Shown here: piece after piece, positions 1 through 6,618 of the stretch
How the letters are laid out: each line of letters begins with the position of its first letter
Numbering within the stretch: the first letter of the stretch is position 1
NCBI GenBank assembly: GCA_001701295.1
Contig: DAAV01000021.1
Span: 3,627 to 13,962, forward strand
DNA: 10,336 nt
Source of the DNA: Bacteroidales bacterium H10
Lineage (GTDB): Bacteria; Bacteroidota; Bacteroidia; Bacteroidales; Muribaculaceae
Direction: 5' to 3'
Position numbers and translations under genes: made by a program
The notes under the pieces: model-generated
Database searches by the model: none
Told to the model about the DNA's origin: nothing
What the model saw: the letters and a program-made list of their open reading frames with translations, nothing else

Positions 1-26
1 CTTTCTTTTACTTTTGTGCCGAAAGG

Positions 27-57
27 CTTGCCGATTAAAAGATAATGACTAATTTTG
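27..57 (+). promoter_or_regulatory. Putative Bacteroidota sigma-ABfr-type promoter for the DUF4301 gene
   Basis: TAATTTTG at 50-57 matches the Bacteroidota -7 consensus TAnnTTTG. CTTG at 27-30 is a 3-of-4 match to the -33 TTTG box, with 19 bases between them, which is the usual spacing. The start codon lies about 57 bases further on. A second exact -7 match, TACTTTTG at 9-16, is also present, but its -33 box would fall outside the window. Either or both could serve the gene. No upstream gene is visible in bases 1-114. Confidence 0.5.
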
Positions 58-114
58 AGGAACAGTTTTTAAACAACTTCAAGTTCAATATCACTTCCAT
101 ATCCAAAACAGATT

Positions 115-1662
115 ATGAAAATAGAAAAAGAAGACCTTGAATTCATTGCCGAAAAAGGCATTACAGAAAATAAACTTCAAGAACAACTTGAGATGTTGTG
201 CGAAGGGTTTCCCTATCTTAAACTGGAAGGTCCGGCCACTCCGGGCCATGGAATATCGCAGCTTACGCCTGAAATGGAAATCGGCGCAATCACATGCTGG
301 GAAGAATTTCTTCGCAAAGGAGGCACTGTCAAGAAAATGGTGCCGGCCAGCGGTGCGGCATCGCGCATGTTCAAGGACCTTTTTGCTTTTCTGAACGGTA
401 AATCCGAGAAACCTGACACGGACTTCATGAAAATGTTTTTTGACCGCATCGAGGATTTCGCATTTTTTACACGGCTTAATTTTGTGACGCTTTCCAATTA
501 CGGTCTGAGCGTGCATTCGTTGATCAGAGAGAAAAGATACAAGGATATAGTGAGTTCTCTCATTGAGAAGGGAGGCCTGAATTATGGTCACCTTCCTAAG
601 GCATTGCTCCAGTTCCACAAGGTGATGGGTGGTTCGCGCACCGCGCTTGAGGAACATCTTGCCGAAGGTGCCCAGTATGCTGTCGGCAAAGACGGGGTGG
701 TGCATGTGCATTTCACTGTGTCGGAAGACCATATGCCGCTCGTGAAAATGAAAGTCGAGGAAGCCGCCGGCCAGTTGGGTCATCAGTATGGCGTGAAATT
801 CGACGTCACTTTCAGTCTTCAGAAACCCAGCACTGATACAGTGGCAGCCAATATCGACGGGACGCCCTACAGGGAGAACGGCAAGCTTTTCTTCCGTCCC
901 GGCGGTCATGGCGCCCTGATAGAGAATCTTAACGACATGAACGCGGATGTCATCTTTATCAAGAATATCGATAATGTTGTGCCCGACACTCATCGCGGAG
1001 CTACAAATCAATATAAGAAAGTACTCGGCGGCACTCTTGTCGCGATCAAGCAGAAGATGGATGAATATTGCCGCATTATCGAAGAGAAAAAATATGATGC
1101 GTCAAAACTCGAGGAGATGCTGGCATTCATGCACAACGTGCTGTGTATAACGCATGATAAGTCCGAATCGATGACTGATGAAGAAAAGGCAAAGTATGTT
1201 TTTGCCAAACTTAACCGCCCGGTGCGCGTCTGTGGAATGGTCCGCAACGAAGGAGAACCGGGGGGAGGACCGTTCCTCGTATACAACGCAGACGGTACCG
1301 TCAGTCCTCAGATCCTCGAATCATCACAGATCGATCCGAAAGACAAGGAGTCTGTGAAGATGCTTAAGGAGTCGACGCATTTCAATCCTGTGGATCTTGC
1401 TGTTTCTGTCCGCGATTACAAAGGCGAGAAGTTCAACCTGCCTGATTTTGTCGACAAGACAACCGGATTCATATCGCAGAAAAGCAGGGAAGGCGTGGAG
1501 ATCAAGGCTCTGGAACTTCCCGGACTCTGGAACGGTGCCATGAGTGACTGGAACACACTTTTTATAGAGGTTCCCGCCCAGACGTTCAATCCTGTCAAGA
1601 CTGTCAATGATCTTCTGCGACCGGCCCATCAGCCTTTTCCGTCATCGGCTGAACAAGTTTGA
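115..1662 (+). CDS. DUF4301 family protein, possible nucleotidyltransferase-like fold
   Basis: This 515-residue protein has the length and sequence character of the DUF4301 family, found mainly in Bacteroidota and without an established function. It has no signal peptide or membrane segment, so it is probably cytoplasmic. Three stretches recall the UDP-sugar pyrophosphorylase (UDPGP) type of nucleotidyltransferase. The first is MVPASGAASRM at 75-85, resembling the GxG(T/S)R(M/L) nucleotide loop. The second is RPGGHGALIENLN at 261-273, resembling the PxGHGD sugar-nucleotide box. The third is FIKNIDNVVPD at 281-291, resembling the 'xNxDN' metal/substrate segment. A Gly-rich VRNEGEPGGGP segment lies at about 377-387. 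The ATG at 115 is the first in frame, and no Shine-Dalgarno site precedes it, as is usual in Bacteroidota. The 3' end overlaps the convergent tilS gene by 34 bases. Family assignment is fairly firm; the enzymatic role is inference from motif resemblance. Confidence 0.85.
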   Translation: MKIEKEDLEFIAEKGITENKLQEQLEMLCEGFPYLKLEGPATPGHGISQLTPEMEIGAITCWEEFLRKGGTVKKMVPASGAASRMFKDLFAFLNGKSEKPDTDFMKMFFDRIEDFAFFTRLNFVTLSNYGLSVHSLIREKRYKDIVSSLIEKGGLNYGHLPKALLQFHKVMGGSRTALEEHLAEGAQYAVGKDGVVHVHFTVSEDHMPLVKMKVEEAAGQLGHQYGVKFDVTFSLQKPSTDTVAANIDGTPYRENGKLFFRPGGHGALIENLNDMNADVIFIKNIDNVVPDTHRGATNQYKKVLGGTLVAIKQKMDEYCRIIEEKKYDASKLEEMLAFMHNVLCITHDKSESMTDEEKAKYVFAKLNRPVRVCGMVRNEGEPGGGPFLVYNADGTVSPQILESSQIDPKDKESVKMLKESTHFNPVDLAVSVRDYKGEKFNLPDFVDKTTGFISQKSREGVEIKALELPGLWNGAMSDWNTLFIEVPAQTFNPVKTVNDLLRPAHQPFPSSAEQV

Positions 1663-2942
1663 CGTACGTTAAAACATTCGGATTTATCGCTGTTCACGAG
1701 ATGCAGCCGTGAACGTTTTAATCCCGCTACCCATATTATCTCGCCTGTCTCGCGGTCCTCGGCCACGAGACAGGCTTCTTTTTGCGAAGTAGACAGTTTG
1801 GCGTCTTTCATGATTTTACTGACCAGCATGCTCCCGTTCATGCCTAAAGGTTTGATACGGTCACCATTTTTCGGATGACGGAAAATAATCTGTTCCGGCG
1901 GAAGAGTAGTCCATAACTCGTCGAGCGGGCAGCTCTTTATCTTGTCCAGAAGTTCCTTGGTGATCTGATGTCTGCTTATCCTGAATTTTTCTTCCGGCTT
2001 GATATGTTCCGCATCATCCTTATGATTATTTATAAATTTCAGCCGGTCGCGCTCCATGACGATGCGTCCCGAGTTTACAGTCCAGTATTTCCCGGACATA
2101 AAATCATCGGCCTCCAGACTCCGGTCAATTTCTCTGGCCTGACTGGCAGTCCCTCCGAATTGTGTTATGAACCGGTGGATGGCCCAGAGTCTGTCGGGAC
2201 TTCCCTTTATCCTGGAATAAGGGAGTGTGTCGCTGTCAACGCCTATAATCTGACGCTCAGCCCAACCAAGTATTTTTTCTTCCTGAATCATAATTGCCGC
2301 TGTCCGGCAGATGGATCTGCGTGCTTCTGGCCATCTTGATTCCAGAAGCGGCAGAATCTCGTTCCGCAAGAAATTGCGTCGATAATCCGATATAAGATTC
2401 GTCGAGTCGGTCACGTAAGTTTCTCCCTTGGATTCAAGGTAATGTAATATTTCTGTGCGTGACACTTCCAGAAGCGGTCTGATAATTTCTCCCGTATCGG
2501 GTACCATGCCTCTCATGCCCGCTACACCGGCTCCGCGCATCAGATTGAGCAGAAGGGTCTCGGCATTGTCGTCGGCATGATGTGCGACGGCTATCCTGTC
2601 AGCTTTTTTCTCGTTGAGGATTCTTCTGAATTCGGCATATCTAAGCTCCCGGCAAGCCATTTCTGTCGATATTTTGTGCCGGAGCATATAGTCATTCACG
2701 TCGAAATCGATCACGACAAGCGGTATTTCCAGTCTTTGGCATAATTTCTCTACAAACCGTCTGTCGCGTTCGCTTTCTTCTCCCCGCAGATGAAAATTGC
2801 AGTGTATGGCAGTGATATCCGCACCTGCCTCATGAAGTCCAAGCAGCATAGCCACGCTGTCGGCGCCACCGCTGATGCCTGCTATTACTTTCTTTACATC
2901 GGCTATCTTCAGAGAGTTCGCAATAATTTGTTCGATCTTCAT
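1629..2942 (-). CDS. tilS: tRNA(Ile)-lysidine synthase TilS
   Basis: TilS attaches lysine to C34 of the tRNA-Ile CAU anticodon using ATP. This changes its decoding from AUG to AUA, and the gene is normally essential. The 437-residue protein has the N-terminal PP-loop ATPase signature SGGADS at 24-29. It also has the family boxes [11 protein letters not shown] at 47-57, HHADDNAET at 121-129, RPLLEVSR at 155-162, DSTN at 179-182 and [12 protein letters not shown] at 189-200. The C-terminal TilS domain follows at about 350-415, with [11 protein letters not shown] and [11 protein letters not shown]. Length is normal and all key residues are present. The start ATG lies only four bases after a TATATTTG -7 box, so the mRNA may be almost leaderless. 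The gene is divergent from rubrerythrin and convergent with DUF4301, overlapping its 3' end by 34 bases, so it is probably a single-gene transcript. Confidence 0.96.
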   Translation of the reverse strand: MKIEQIIANSLKIADVKKVIAGISGGADSVAMLLGLHEAGADITAIHCNFHLRGEESERDRRFVEKLCQRLEIPLVVIDFDVNDYMLRHKISTEMACRELRYAEFRRILNEKKADRIAVAHHADDNAETLLLNLMRGAGVAGMRGMVPDTGEIIRPLLEVSRTEILHYLESKGETYVTDSTNLISDYRRNFLRNEILPLLESRWPEARRSICRTAAIMIQEEKILGWAERQIIGVDSDTLPYSRIKGSPDRLWAIHRFITQFGGTASQAREIDRSLEADDFMSGKYWTVNSGRIVMERDRLKFINNHKDDAEHIKPEEKFRISRHQITKELLDKIKSCPLDELWTTLPPEQIIFRHPKNGDRIKPLGMNGSMLVSKIMKDAKLSTSQKEACLVAEDRETGEIIWVAGLKRSRLHLVNSDKSECFNVRQTCSADDGKG

Positions 2943-2946
2943 GGTG

Positions 2947-2954
2947 CAAATATA
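2947..2954 (-). promoter_or_regulatory. Putative -7 box of the tilS promoter (near-leaderless)
   Basis: Read on the minus strand, TATATTTG matches the Bacteroidota TAnnTTTG consensus exactly. It ends four bases before the tilS ATG, so the expected transcription start is at or within a few bases of the start codon. I found no good TTTG -33 box about 20 bases upstream; that stretch is AT-rich. The exact -7 match in the only divergent gap is the main support. Confidence 0.45.
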
Positions 2955-2985
2955 ATTTTTTTTGGCATTTATTTAGTAATTTTTT

Positions 2986-3017
2986 ATTGCTTTTTAAACT
3001 TAAAAGAAGTAAATTTG
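2986..3017 (+). promoter_or_regulatory. Putative Bacteroidota promoter for rubrerythrin
   Basis: TAAATTTG at 3010-3017 matches TAnnTTTG exactly. ATTG at 2986-2989 is a 3-of-4 match to the -33 TTTG box, with 20 bases between. The resulting 5' leader is about 75 bases and contains the small hairpin at 3028-3047. The region between tilS and rubrerythrin (2943-3095) is AT-rich and appears to hold only the two divergent promoters. I recognise no regulator-binding palindrome in it. Confidence 0.55.
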
Positions 3018-3027
3018 CAAAAGAGTT

Positions 3028-3047
3028 CGGACACGATAATTTGTCCG
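3028..3047 (+). other. Small hairpin in the rubrerythrin 5' leader
   Basis: CGGACA at 3028-3033 and TGTCCG at 3042-3047 are perfect inverted repeats of 6 bp around an 8-base loop, extendable by one G-U pair. It lies about 50 bases upstream of the rubrerythrin start, inside the predicted transcript. It could affect mRNA stability or be chance; no T-run follows, so it is not a terminator. Confidence 0.3.
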
Positions 3048-3095
3048 GCATCAATTAAAGATTACGAGTATATAACCATAAAGATTAAAAAAACT

Positions 3096-3650
3096 ATGGC
3101 AAAAAAATGGATTTGCACCGTTTGCGGTTACATAGCAGAGGGTGAGCAGGCTCCCGAAAAGTGCCCTATGTGCAAGGCTCCCCAGTCAAAATTCAAAGAG
3201 CTTGACGAGCAGGAACTTCTCAACTTCGTTACAGAACACGAGGTAGGTGTCGCAAAAGGCACAGGCGAAGAGATGATCAAGGATCTCAACGCGCATTTCA
3301 TGGGCGAATGCACTGAAGTCGGTATGTATCTTGCAATGTCGCGTCAGGCTGATCGTGAAGGTTATCCCGAGATCGCCGAGGCTTTCAAGCGTTACGCATG
3401 GGAAGAGGCTGAGCACGCATCGAAGTTCGCTGAGCTTCTCGGCGATATGGTATGGGACACCAAGACCAATCTTGAGAAACGCATGCATGCCGAGGCCGGT
3501 GCCAACGAAGACAAGATGCGTATCGCACGCAATGCAAAGGAAGCCGGTCTTGACGCTATCCACGACACCGTTCATGAGATGGCTAAGGACGAGGCTCGTC
3601 ATGGCCGCGGTTTCTACGGACTTTACAAACGTTACTTCGAAGGCAAGTGA
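3096..3650 (+). CDS. rbr: Rubrerythrin, reverse type (N-terminal rubredoxin domain)
   Basis: This is a 184-residue non-haem iron protein that reduces hydrogen peroxide in the cytoplasm of anaerobes. The rubredoxin domain comes first, with Cys7-x2-Cys10 and Cys23-x2-Cys26 (CTVC and CPMC) holding one iron. The four-helix diiron domain follows at about 50-184. It shows GECTE around Glu71-Glu74, EEAEH at 103-107 (ExxH) and DEARH at 165-169 (ExxH). The order rubredoxin then diiron domain is the 'reverse rubrerythrin' arrangement, opposite to classic rubrerythrin. The frame is open back to 2790, but that upstream part lies antisense to tilS and past the promoter. The ATG at 3096 gives the family-typical MAKKWIC start. 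A strong hairpin follows the stop. All metal ligands appear intact. It fits protection of an anaerobe from oxygen. Confidence 0.95.
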   Translation: MAKKWICTVCGYIAEGEQAPEKCPMCKAPQSKFKELDEQELLNFVTEHEVGVAKGTGEEMIKDLNAHFMGECTEVGMYLAMSRQADREGYPEIAEAFKRYAWEEAEHASKFAELLGDMVWDTKTNLEKRMHAEAGANEDKMRIARNAKEAGLDAIHDTVHEMAKDEARHGRGFYGLYKRYFEGK

Positions 3651-3672
3651 TCTTCGTTCTGACTGAATTTTA

Positions 3673-3732
3673 AAAATACGATGGTGAATGGTTTCAGGGT
3701 CTGTAGCCCGAAACTGTTCACCATCTGATTTT
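3673..3732 (+). terminator. Long hairpin after rubrerythrin, likely terminator
   Basis: GATGGTGAATGGTTTC at 3680-3695 pairs with GAAACTGTTCACCATC at 3710-3725, a 16-bp stem with two central mismatches. An inner GGG/CCC helix and an outer AAAAT/ATTTT helix (3673-3677 with 3728-3732) extend it. The trailing T-run is short (ATTTTA), so termination may be partial. It ends only a few bases before the ruvX start codon, so ruvX may depend on read-through. Confidence 0.65.
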
Positions 3733-3736
3733 ATAG

Positions 3737-4162
3737 ATGCCTATGAGAATAATTGCCATTGATTACGGACGCAAAAGGTGTGGTGTCGCTGTGACCGATC
3801 CTCTTCAGATCACGGCCAATTCCTTGCCCGTGGTGCGTACTTGCGATCTTCTTGAGTTTCTGAAGGATTATTGCGCGGCCGAGAAGGTGGAGCGTATACT
3901 TGTGGGCGAGCCGAAGAGGATGAACGGAGAGGAATCCGAATCGATGAGATATATCCGCCCGTTTCTCGGAAAACTGAAACGGGAACTGCCTGCCATTCCC
4001 GTGGAAATGGTCGATGAACGCTTTACGTCGGTGATAGCGCACCGCGACATGCTTGTGGCGGGATTTAAGAAATCAGACAGACAGCGCCGCGGACTTGCCG
4101 ACGAGATGTCGGCGACGATCATACTCAACACATGGCTCGAGTCGCGCTCATTTCCTAAATGA
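3737..4162 (+). CDS. ruvX: Holliday junction resolvase-like protein YqgF/RuvX
   Basis: This 141-residue protein belongs to the YqgF/RuvX family of RNase H-fold nucleases, implicated in pre-16S rRNA processing and in resolving branched DNA. The three expected acidic positions are visible: Asp9 in AIDYGRKRCGVAVTDP, Glu94 in MVDERFTS and Asp122 in GLADEMSATIIL. The VGEPKRMNG box at 57-64 is also typical. Length is normal. Start choice is ambiguous between the ATG at 3737 (MPMRI) and that at 3743 (MRI); neither has a Shine-Dalgarno site. I see no good promoter directly upstream, where the rubrerythrin hairpin ends about 5 bases before the start. It lies just upstream of def, a pairing common in Bacteroidales, although def has its own promoter. 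Confidence 0.93.
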   Translation: MPMRIIAIDYGRKRCGVAVTDPLQITANSLPVVRTCDLLEFLKDYCAAEKVERILVGEPKRMNGEESESMRYIRPFLGKLKRELPAIPVEMVDERFTSVIAHRDMLVAGFKKSDRQRRGLADEMSATIILNTWLESRSFPK

Positions 4163-4168
4163 CAGCGA

Positions 4169-4200
4169 TTTGTCCGGCTTCTTTTTTTTTATTACTTTTG
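4169..4200 (+). promoter_or_regulatory. Bacteroidota promoter for def
   Basis: TTTG at 4169-4172 (-33) and TACTTTTG at 4193-4200 (-7) both match the Bacteroidota consensus exactly, with 20 bases between them. The spacer contains a run of nine T. The leader to the def ATG is about 20 bases. This is the best promoter in the window and begins seven bases after the ruvX stop codon. Confidence 0.75.
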
Positions 4201-4222
4201 CAATCGAAATAAAATTGAGATT

Positions 4223-4780
4223 ATGGTTTTACCGGTATATTTATATGGCACCCCTGTCCTGAGGCAGGAGGCGGAAGATATCGACAAGAATTATCCCGAT
4301 CTGCAGAAGCTGATAAAGGATATGTTCGAGACTATGTATCACACTGAAGGCATAGGGCTTGCGGCTCCCCAGATCGGCAAGTCGATCGCGCTGATAGTTA
4401 TTGATGCAAGTGTGTTGGGCGATGATTTTCCAGAATGTGCCGATTCCAAAATGGTGCTTATCAATCCGCAGCTTGATGTGATAGAGGATGCCGATCCTGT
4501 AAGCCGTGCCGAGGGGTGTCTCTCGTTACCCGGCCTTTCAGAAAATGTCAGACGCTACGAGCATGTAGTGCTTAATTGGCTTGACGAAAACTTCGAGGAG
4601 CATGAACAGGAATTTCACGGTTTTATGGCCAGAGTGATCCAGCATGAGTTCGATCATCTTCTCGGCACAGTCTATACCGACCGCATAGCGCCCATCCGGA
4701 AACAGATGATACGCAACAAGCTGCACAATATGGAGCGCGGCAAGGTGAAATGCGCCTATAGGGTAGTATCCGCAAAATAA
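4223..4780 (+). CDS. def: Peptide deformylase
   Basis: This 185-residue metalloenzyme removes the formyl group from the N-terminal methionine of newly made proteins. All three family motifs are intact: GIGLAAPQ at 43-50, EGCLS at 97-101 and QHEFDHLLG at 140-148. Cys99, His141 and His145 are the metal ligands and Glu142 is the catalytic residue. Length is typical. The ATG at 4223 follows an exact Bacteroidota promoter by about 20 bases and has no Shine-Dalgarno site. The ABC-F gene starts 19 bases after the stop without an obvious promoter or terminator between, so the two are probably co-transcribed. Confidence 0.97.
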   Translation: MVLPVYLYGTPVLRQEAEDIDKNYPDLQKLIKDMFETMYHTEGIGLAAPQIGKSIALIVIDASVLGDDFPECADSKMVLINPQLDVIEDADPVSRAEGCLSLPGLSENVRRYEHVVLNWLDENFEEHEQEFHGFMARVIQHEFDHLLGTVYTDRIAPIRKQMIRNKLHNMERGKVKCAYRVVSAK

Positions 4781-4799
4781 CTGTATAATAATTTATAGA

Positions 4800-6452
4800 A
4801 TGGCCGACGATAAAAAAATTATTTTTTCGATGGTCGGAGTGAGCAAGATCATTCCGCCGCAACGTCAGATACTCAAAAATATTTACCTGTCTTTCTTCTA
4901 TGGCGCAAAGATCGGCATAATCGGTCTTAACGGCAGCGGAAAGTCAACTCTCCTTAAAATAATAGCCGGTCTTGACAAGAGCTATCAGGGAAATGTGGTT
5001 TTCAATCACGATTATTCCATCGGATATCTTGAGCAGGAACCGAAACTCGATCCCGATAAAACTGTGCGTGAGGTCGTTCAGGAAGGTGTCGAGCCTGTTC
5101 TCGCGCTTCTTCGGGAATATGATGAGGTCAACAATGCTTTTGCAGATCCTGAAGTGCTTGAGGATCCGGAAAAAATGGACAAGCTGATCCAGCGTCAGGC
5201 CGAACTTCAGGACAAGCTTGATGCTACGGACGCGTGGAATATCGACAATAAGCTTGATCGGGCGATGGACGCTCTGCGTTGTCCGCCTGATGATAAGAAA
5301 GTCGGAGTGCTTTCCGGTGGCGAGCGCCGTCGTGTGGCTCTCTGCAGACTTCTTCTCCAGCAGCCCGATATACTTCTTCTTGACGAGCCTACCAACCACC
5401 TGGATCTGTCCGCCATTCGCTGGCTGGAGAACTTCCTGCTGGATTTTGAAAACACGGTGATCGTGGTGTCCCATGACCGTCACTTCTTAAATAAGGTCTG
5501 CACCCATATCTGCGATGTGGACTTTGGCAAAATTCAAATGTCGTTAGGCAACTACGACTTTTGGTACGAGTACACCCAAATGCGCCAGCGCCAGGCTCGG
5601 GATCAGAACAAAAAGAACGAGCAGAAGATCAAGGAACTCCAGGCCTTTATTGCCCGCTTCTCTGCCAACGCGGCCAAGAGCAAGCAGGCCACCAGCCGTA
5701 AAAAGCAGCTGGACGCTTTGGAGATGATCGACATGCCCGTGTCCTCCCGCCGGTTCCCCTTTGTGGACTTTAAGCCGGATCGGGAGTGCGGCAACGACCT
5801 GTTGCGGGTGGACCACCTGACCAAGACCATCGGCGACCGCAAGGTGCTGGACGACATCAGCTTTGTGATCCATCCCAGAGAGAAGGTGGCCTTTGTGGGC
5901 GCAGATGCCATGGCCAAAACCACCCTGTTTAAGATCATTATGGGCGAGATGGAGCCGGACGAGGGCGAATACAAGTGGGGCGTGACCACCACCCAAAGCT
6001 ACTTCCCCAGCGACAACAGCGCCTACTTTGACGGCGTGGACCTGACCCTGATCGACTGGCTGCGCCAGTACACCACCCAAACGCTGGAAACGGACATTCG
6101 CTCCTGGCTGGGTCGTATGCTCTTTAGCGGCGACGAAGCGCTGAAAAAGGCCAATGTGCTCTCCGGCGGCGAGCGGGTGCGGTGTATGCTGTGCAAGATG
6201 ATGCTCTCCGGCGCCAATGTGCTGGTGCTGGACGAACCCACCAACCACCTGGACCTGGAGTCTATCACCGCATTGAATGACGGCCTGATCCGCTATCCGG
6301 AGACCATTCTCTTTACCTCCCACGACCACCAGTTCGTGCAGACCGTTGCCGACCGGATCATCGAGGTCAGCGGCAATACCCTGCTGGATCGCAAGGGCAC
6401 CTACGACGAATTCCTGGCCGACTTTGACGAGGACCAGCTGAAGAAATATTAA
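4800..6452 (+). CDS. Chimeric ABC-F ATPase: EttA-type N-terminal part joined to YbiT-type C-terminal part
   Basis: ABC-F proteins carry two ATPase domains and act on the ribosome E site rather than in transport. This 550-residue frame has domain 1 with Walker A GLNGSGKST at 42-50, an acidic arm insert at about 95-140, LSGGE at 171-175, LLLDEP at 192-197 and switch His225. A charged linker follows at about 245-325. Domain 2 has a degenerate Walker A GADAMAKTT at 367-375, LSGGE at 454-458, LVLDEP at 475-480 and SHD at 507-509. Residues 1-194 resemble EttA (IIPPQRQILKN, GAKIGIIGLNG). Residues from about 200 resemble YbiT-type proteins of Bacillota (SHDRHFLNKVCTH, RFSANAAKSKQATSR). By hand count, Leu codons before the join are 16 CTT, 6 CTC and 3 CTG; after it they are 26 CTG of 36, with no CTT. 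The frame is unbroken. Probably an assembly join in the conserved Walker B box, less likely a real recombinant. Confidence 0.85.
   Translation: MADDKKIIFSMVGVSKIIPPQRQILKNIYLSFFYGAKIGIIGLNGSGKSTLLKIIAGLDKSYQGNVVFNHDYSIGYLEQEPKLDPDKTVREVVQEGVEPVLALLREYDEVNNAFADPEVLEDPEKMDKLIQRQAELQDKLDATDAWNIDNKLDRAMDALRCPPDDKKVGVLSGGERRRVALCRLLLQQPDILLLDEPTNHLDLSAIRWLENFLLDFENTVIVVSHDRHFLNKVCTHICDVDFGKIQMSLGNYDFWYEYTQMRQRQARDQNKKNEQKIKELQAFIARFSANAAKSKQATSRKKQLDALEMIDMPVSSRRFPFVDFKPDRECGNDLLRVDHLTKTIGDRKVLDDISFVIHPREKVAFVGADAMAKTTLFKIIMGEMEPDEGEYKWGVTTTQSYFPSDNSAYFDGVDLTLIDWLRQYTTQTLETDIRSWLGRMLFSGDEALKKANVLSGGERVRCMLCKMMLSGANVLVLDEPTNHLDLESITALNDGLIRYPETILFTSHDHQFVQTVADRIIEVSGNTLLDRKGTYDEFLADFDEDQLKKY
5382..5399 (+). 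other. Probable chimeric junction in the DEPTNH codons
   Basis: The change of subfamily and codon style falls between the last CTT Leu codon (5379-5381) and the first CTG of the new style (5400-5402). The 18 bases between encode DEPTNH, among the most conserved residues in ABC-F proteins and hence a likely place for identical DNA in two organisms. The 14-mer ACCAACCACCTGGA (5391-5404) recurs at the equivalent place in domain 2 (6240-6253), so a short shared word of this kind clearly exists. The exact breakpoint cannot be set from the sequence alone. Confidence 0.7.
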
Positions 6453-6531
6453 CGGCGAACATGGTCATCGCTCGTTGAACCGGTGACTTATATAAGTACA
6501 CAAACACGTTTTTCATTTTTTGAAATAGCAA

Positions 6532-6572
6532 AACCTCCTATGGCAGAAAATGCCATAGGAGGTTCCCTTTTT
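6532..6572. terminator. Bidirectional intrinsic terminator
   Basis: AACCTCCTATGGCA (6532-6545) and TGCCATAGGAGGTT (6551-6564) form a perfect 14-bp stem with a 5-base GAAAA loop. On the plus strand it is followed by CCCTTTTT; on the minus strand the stem ends in TTTTGC. It lies between the stop of the ABC-F gene and the stop of the convergent lipoprotein gene, so it can end both transcripts. I see nothing else notable in 6453-6618. Confidence 0.9.
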
Positions 6573-6618
6573 ATTATCTATTTTTTGTAATCTCGCACAA
6601 ACATAAACTCTAGATCAT

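Noticed and set aside
91..1011. Long open frame on the minus strand opposite DUF4301
   Set aside because: Composition is that of an antisense shadow (His/Phe-rich, no family motif), while the plus frame is a recognisable full-length protein.
2790..3095. N-terminal extension of the rubrerythrin frame by 102 residues
   Set aside because: It lies antisense to the tilS start and upstream of the promoter box, has no rubrerythrin-like residues, and the ATG at 3096 gives the usual MAKKWIC start.
5544..6329. 261-codon open frame on the minus strand opposite the ABC-F gene
   Set aside because: The plus strand encodes clear ATPase motifs throughout; the antisense product is His/Gly/Val-rich low-information sequence typical of GC-rich shadow frames.
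4800..6452. Reading the ABC-F gene as an antibiotic-resistance ribosome-protection protein
   Set aside because: Both halves resemble housekeeping EttA/YbiT types, and no long resistance-type linker extension is visible.
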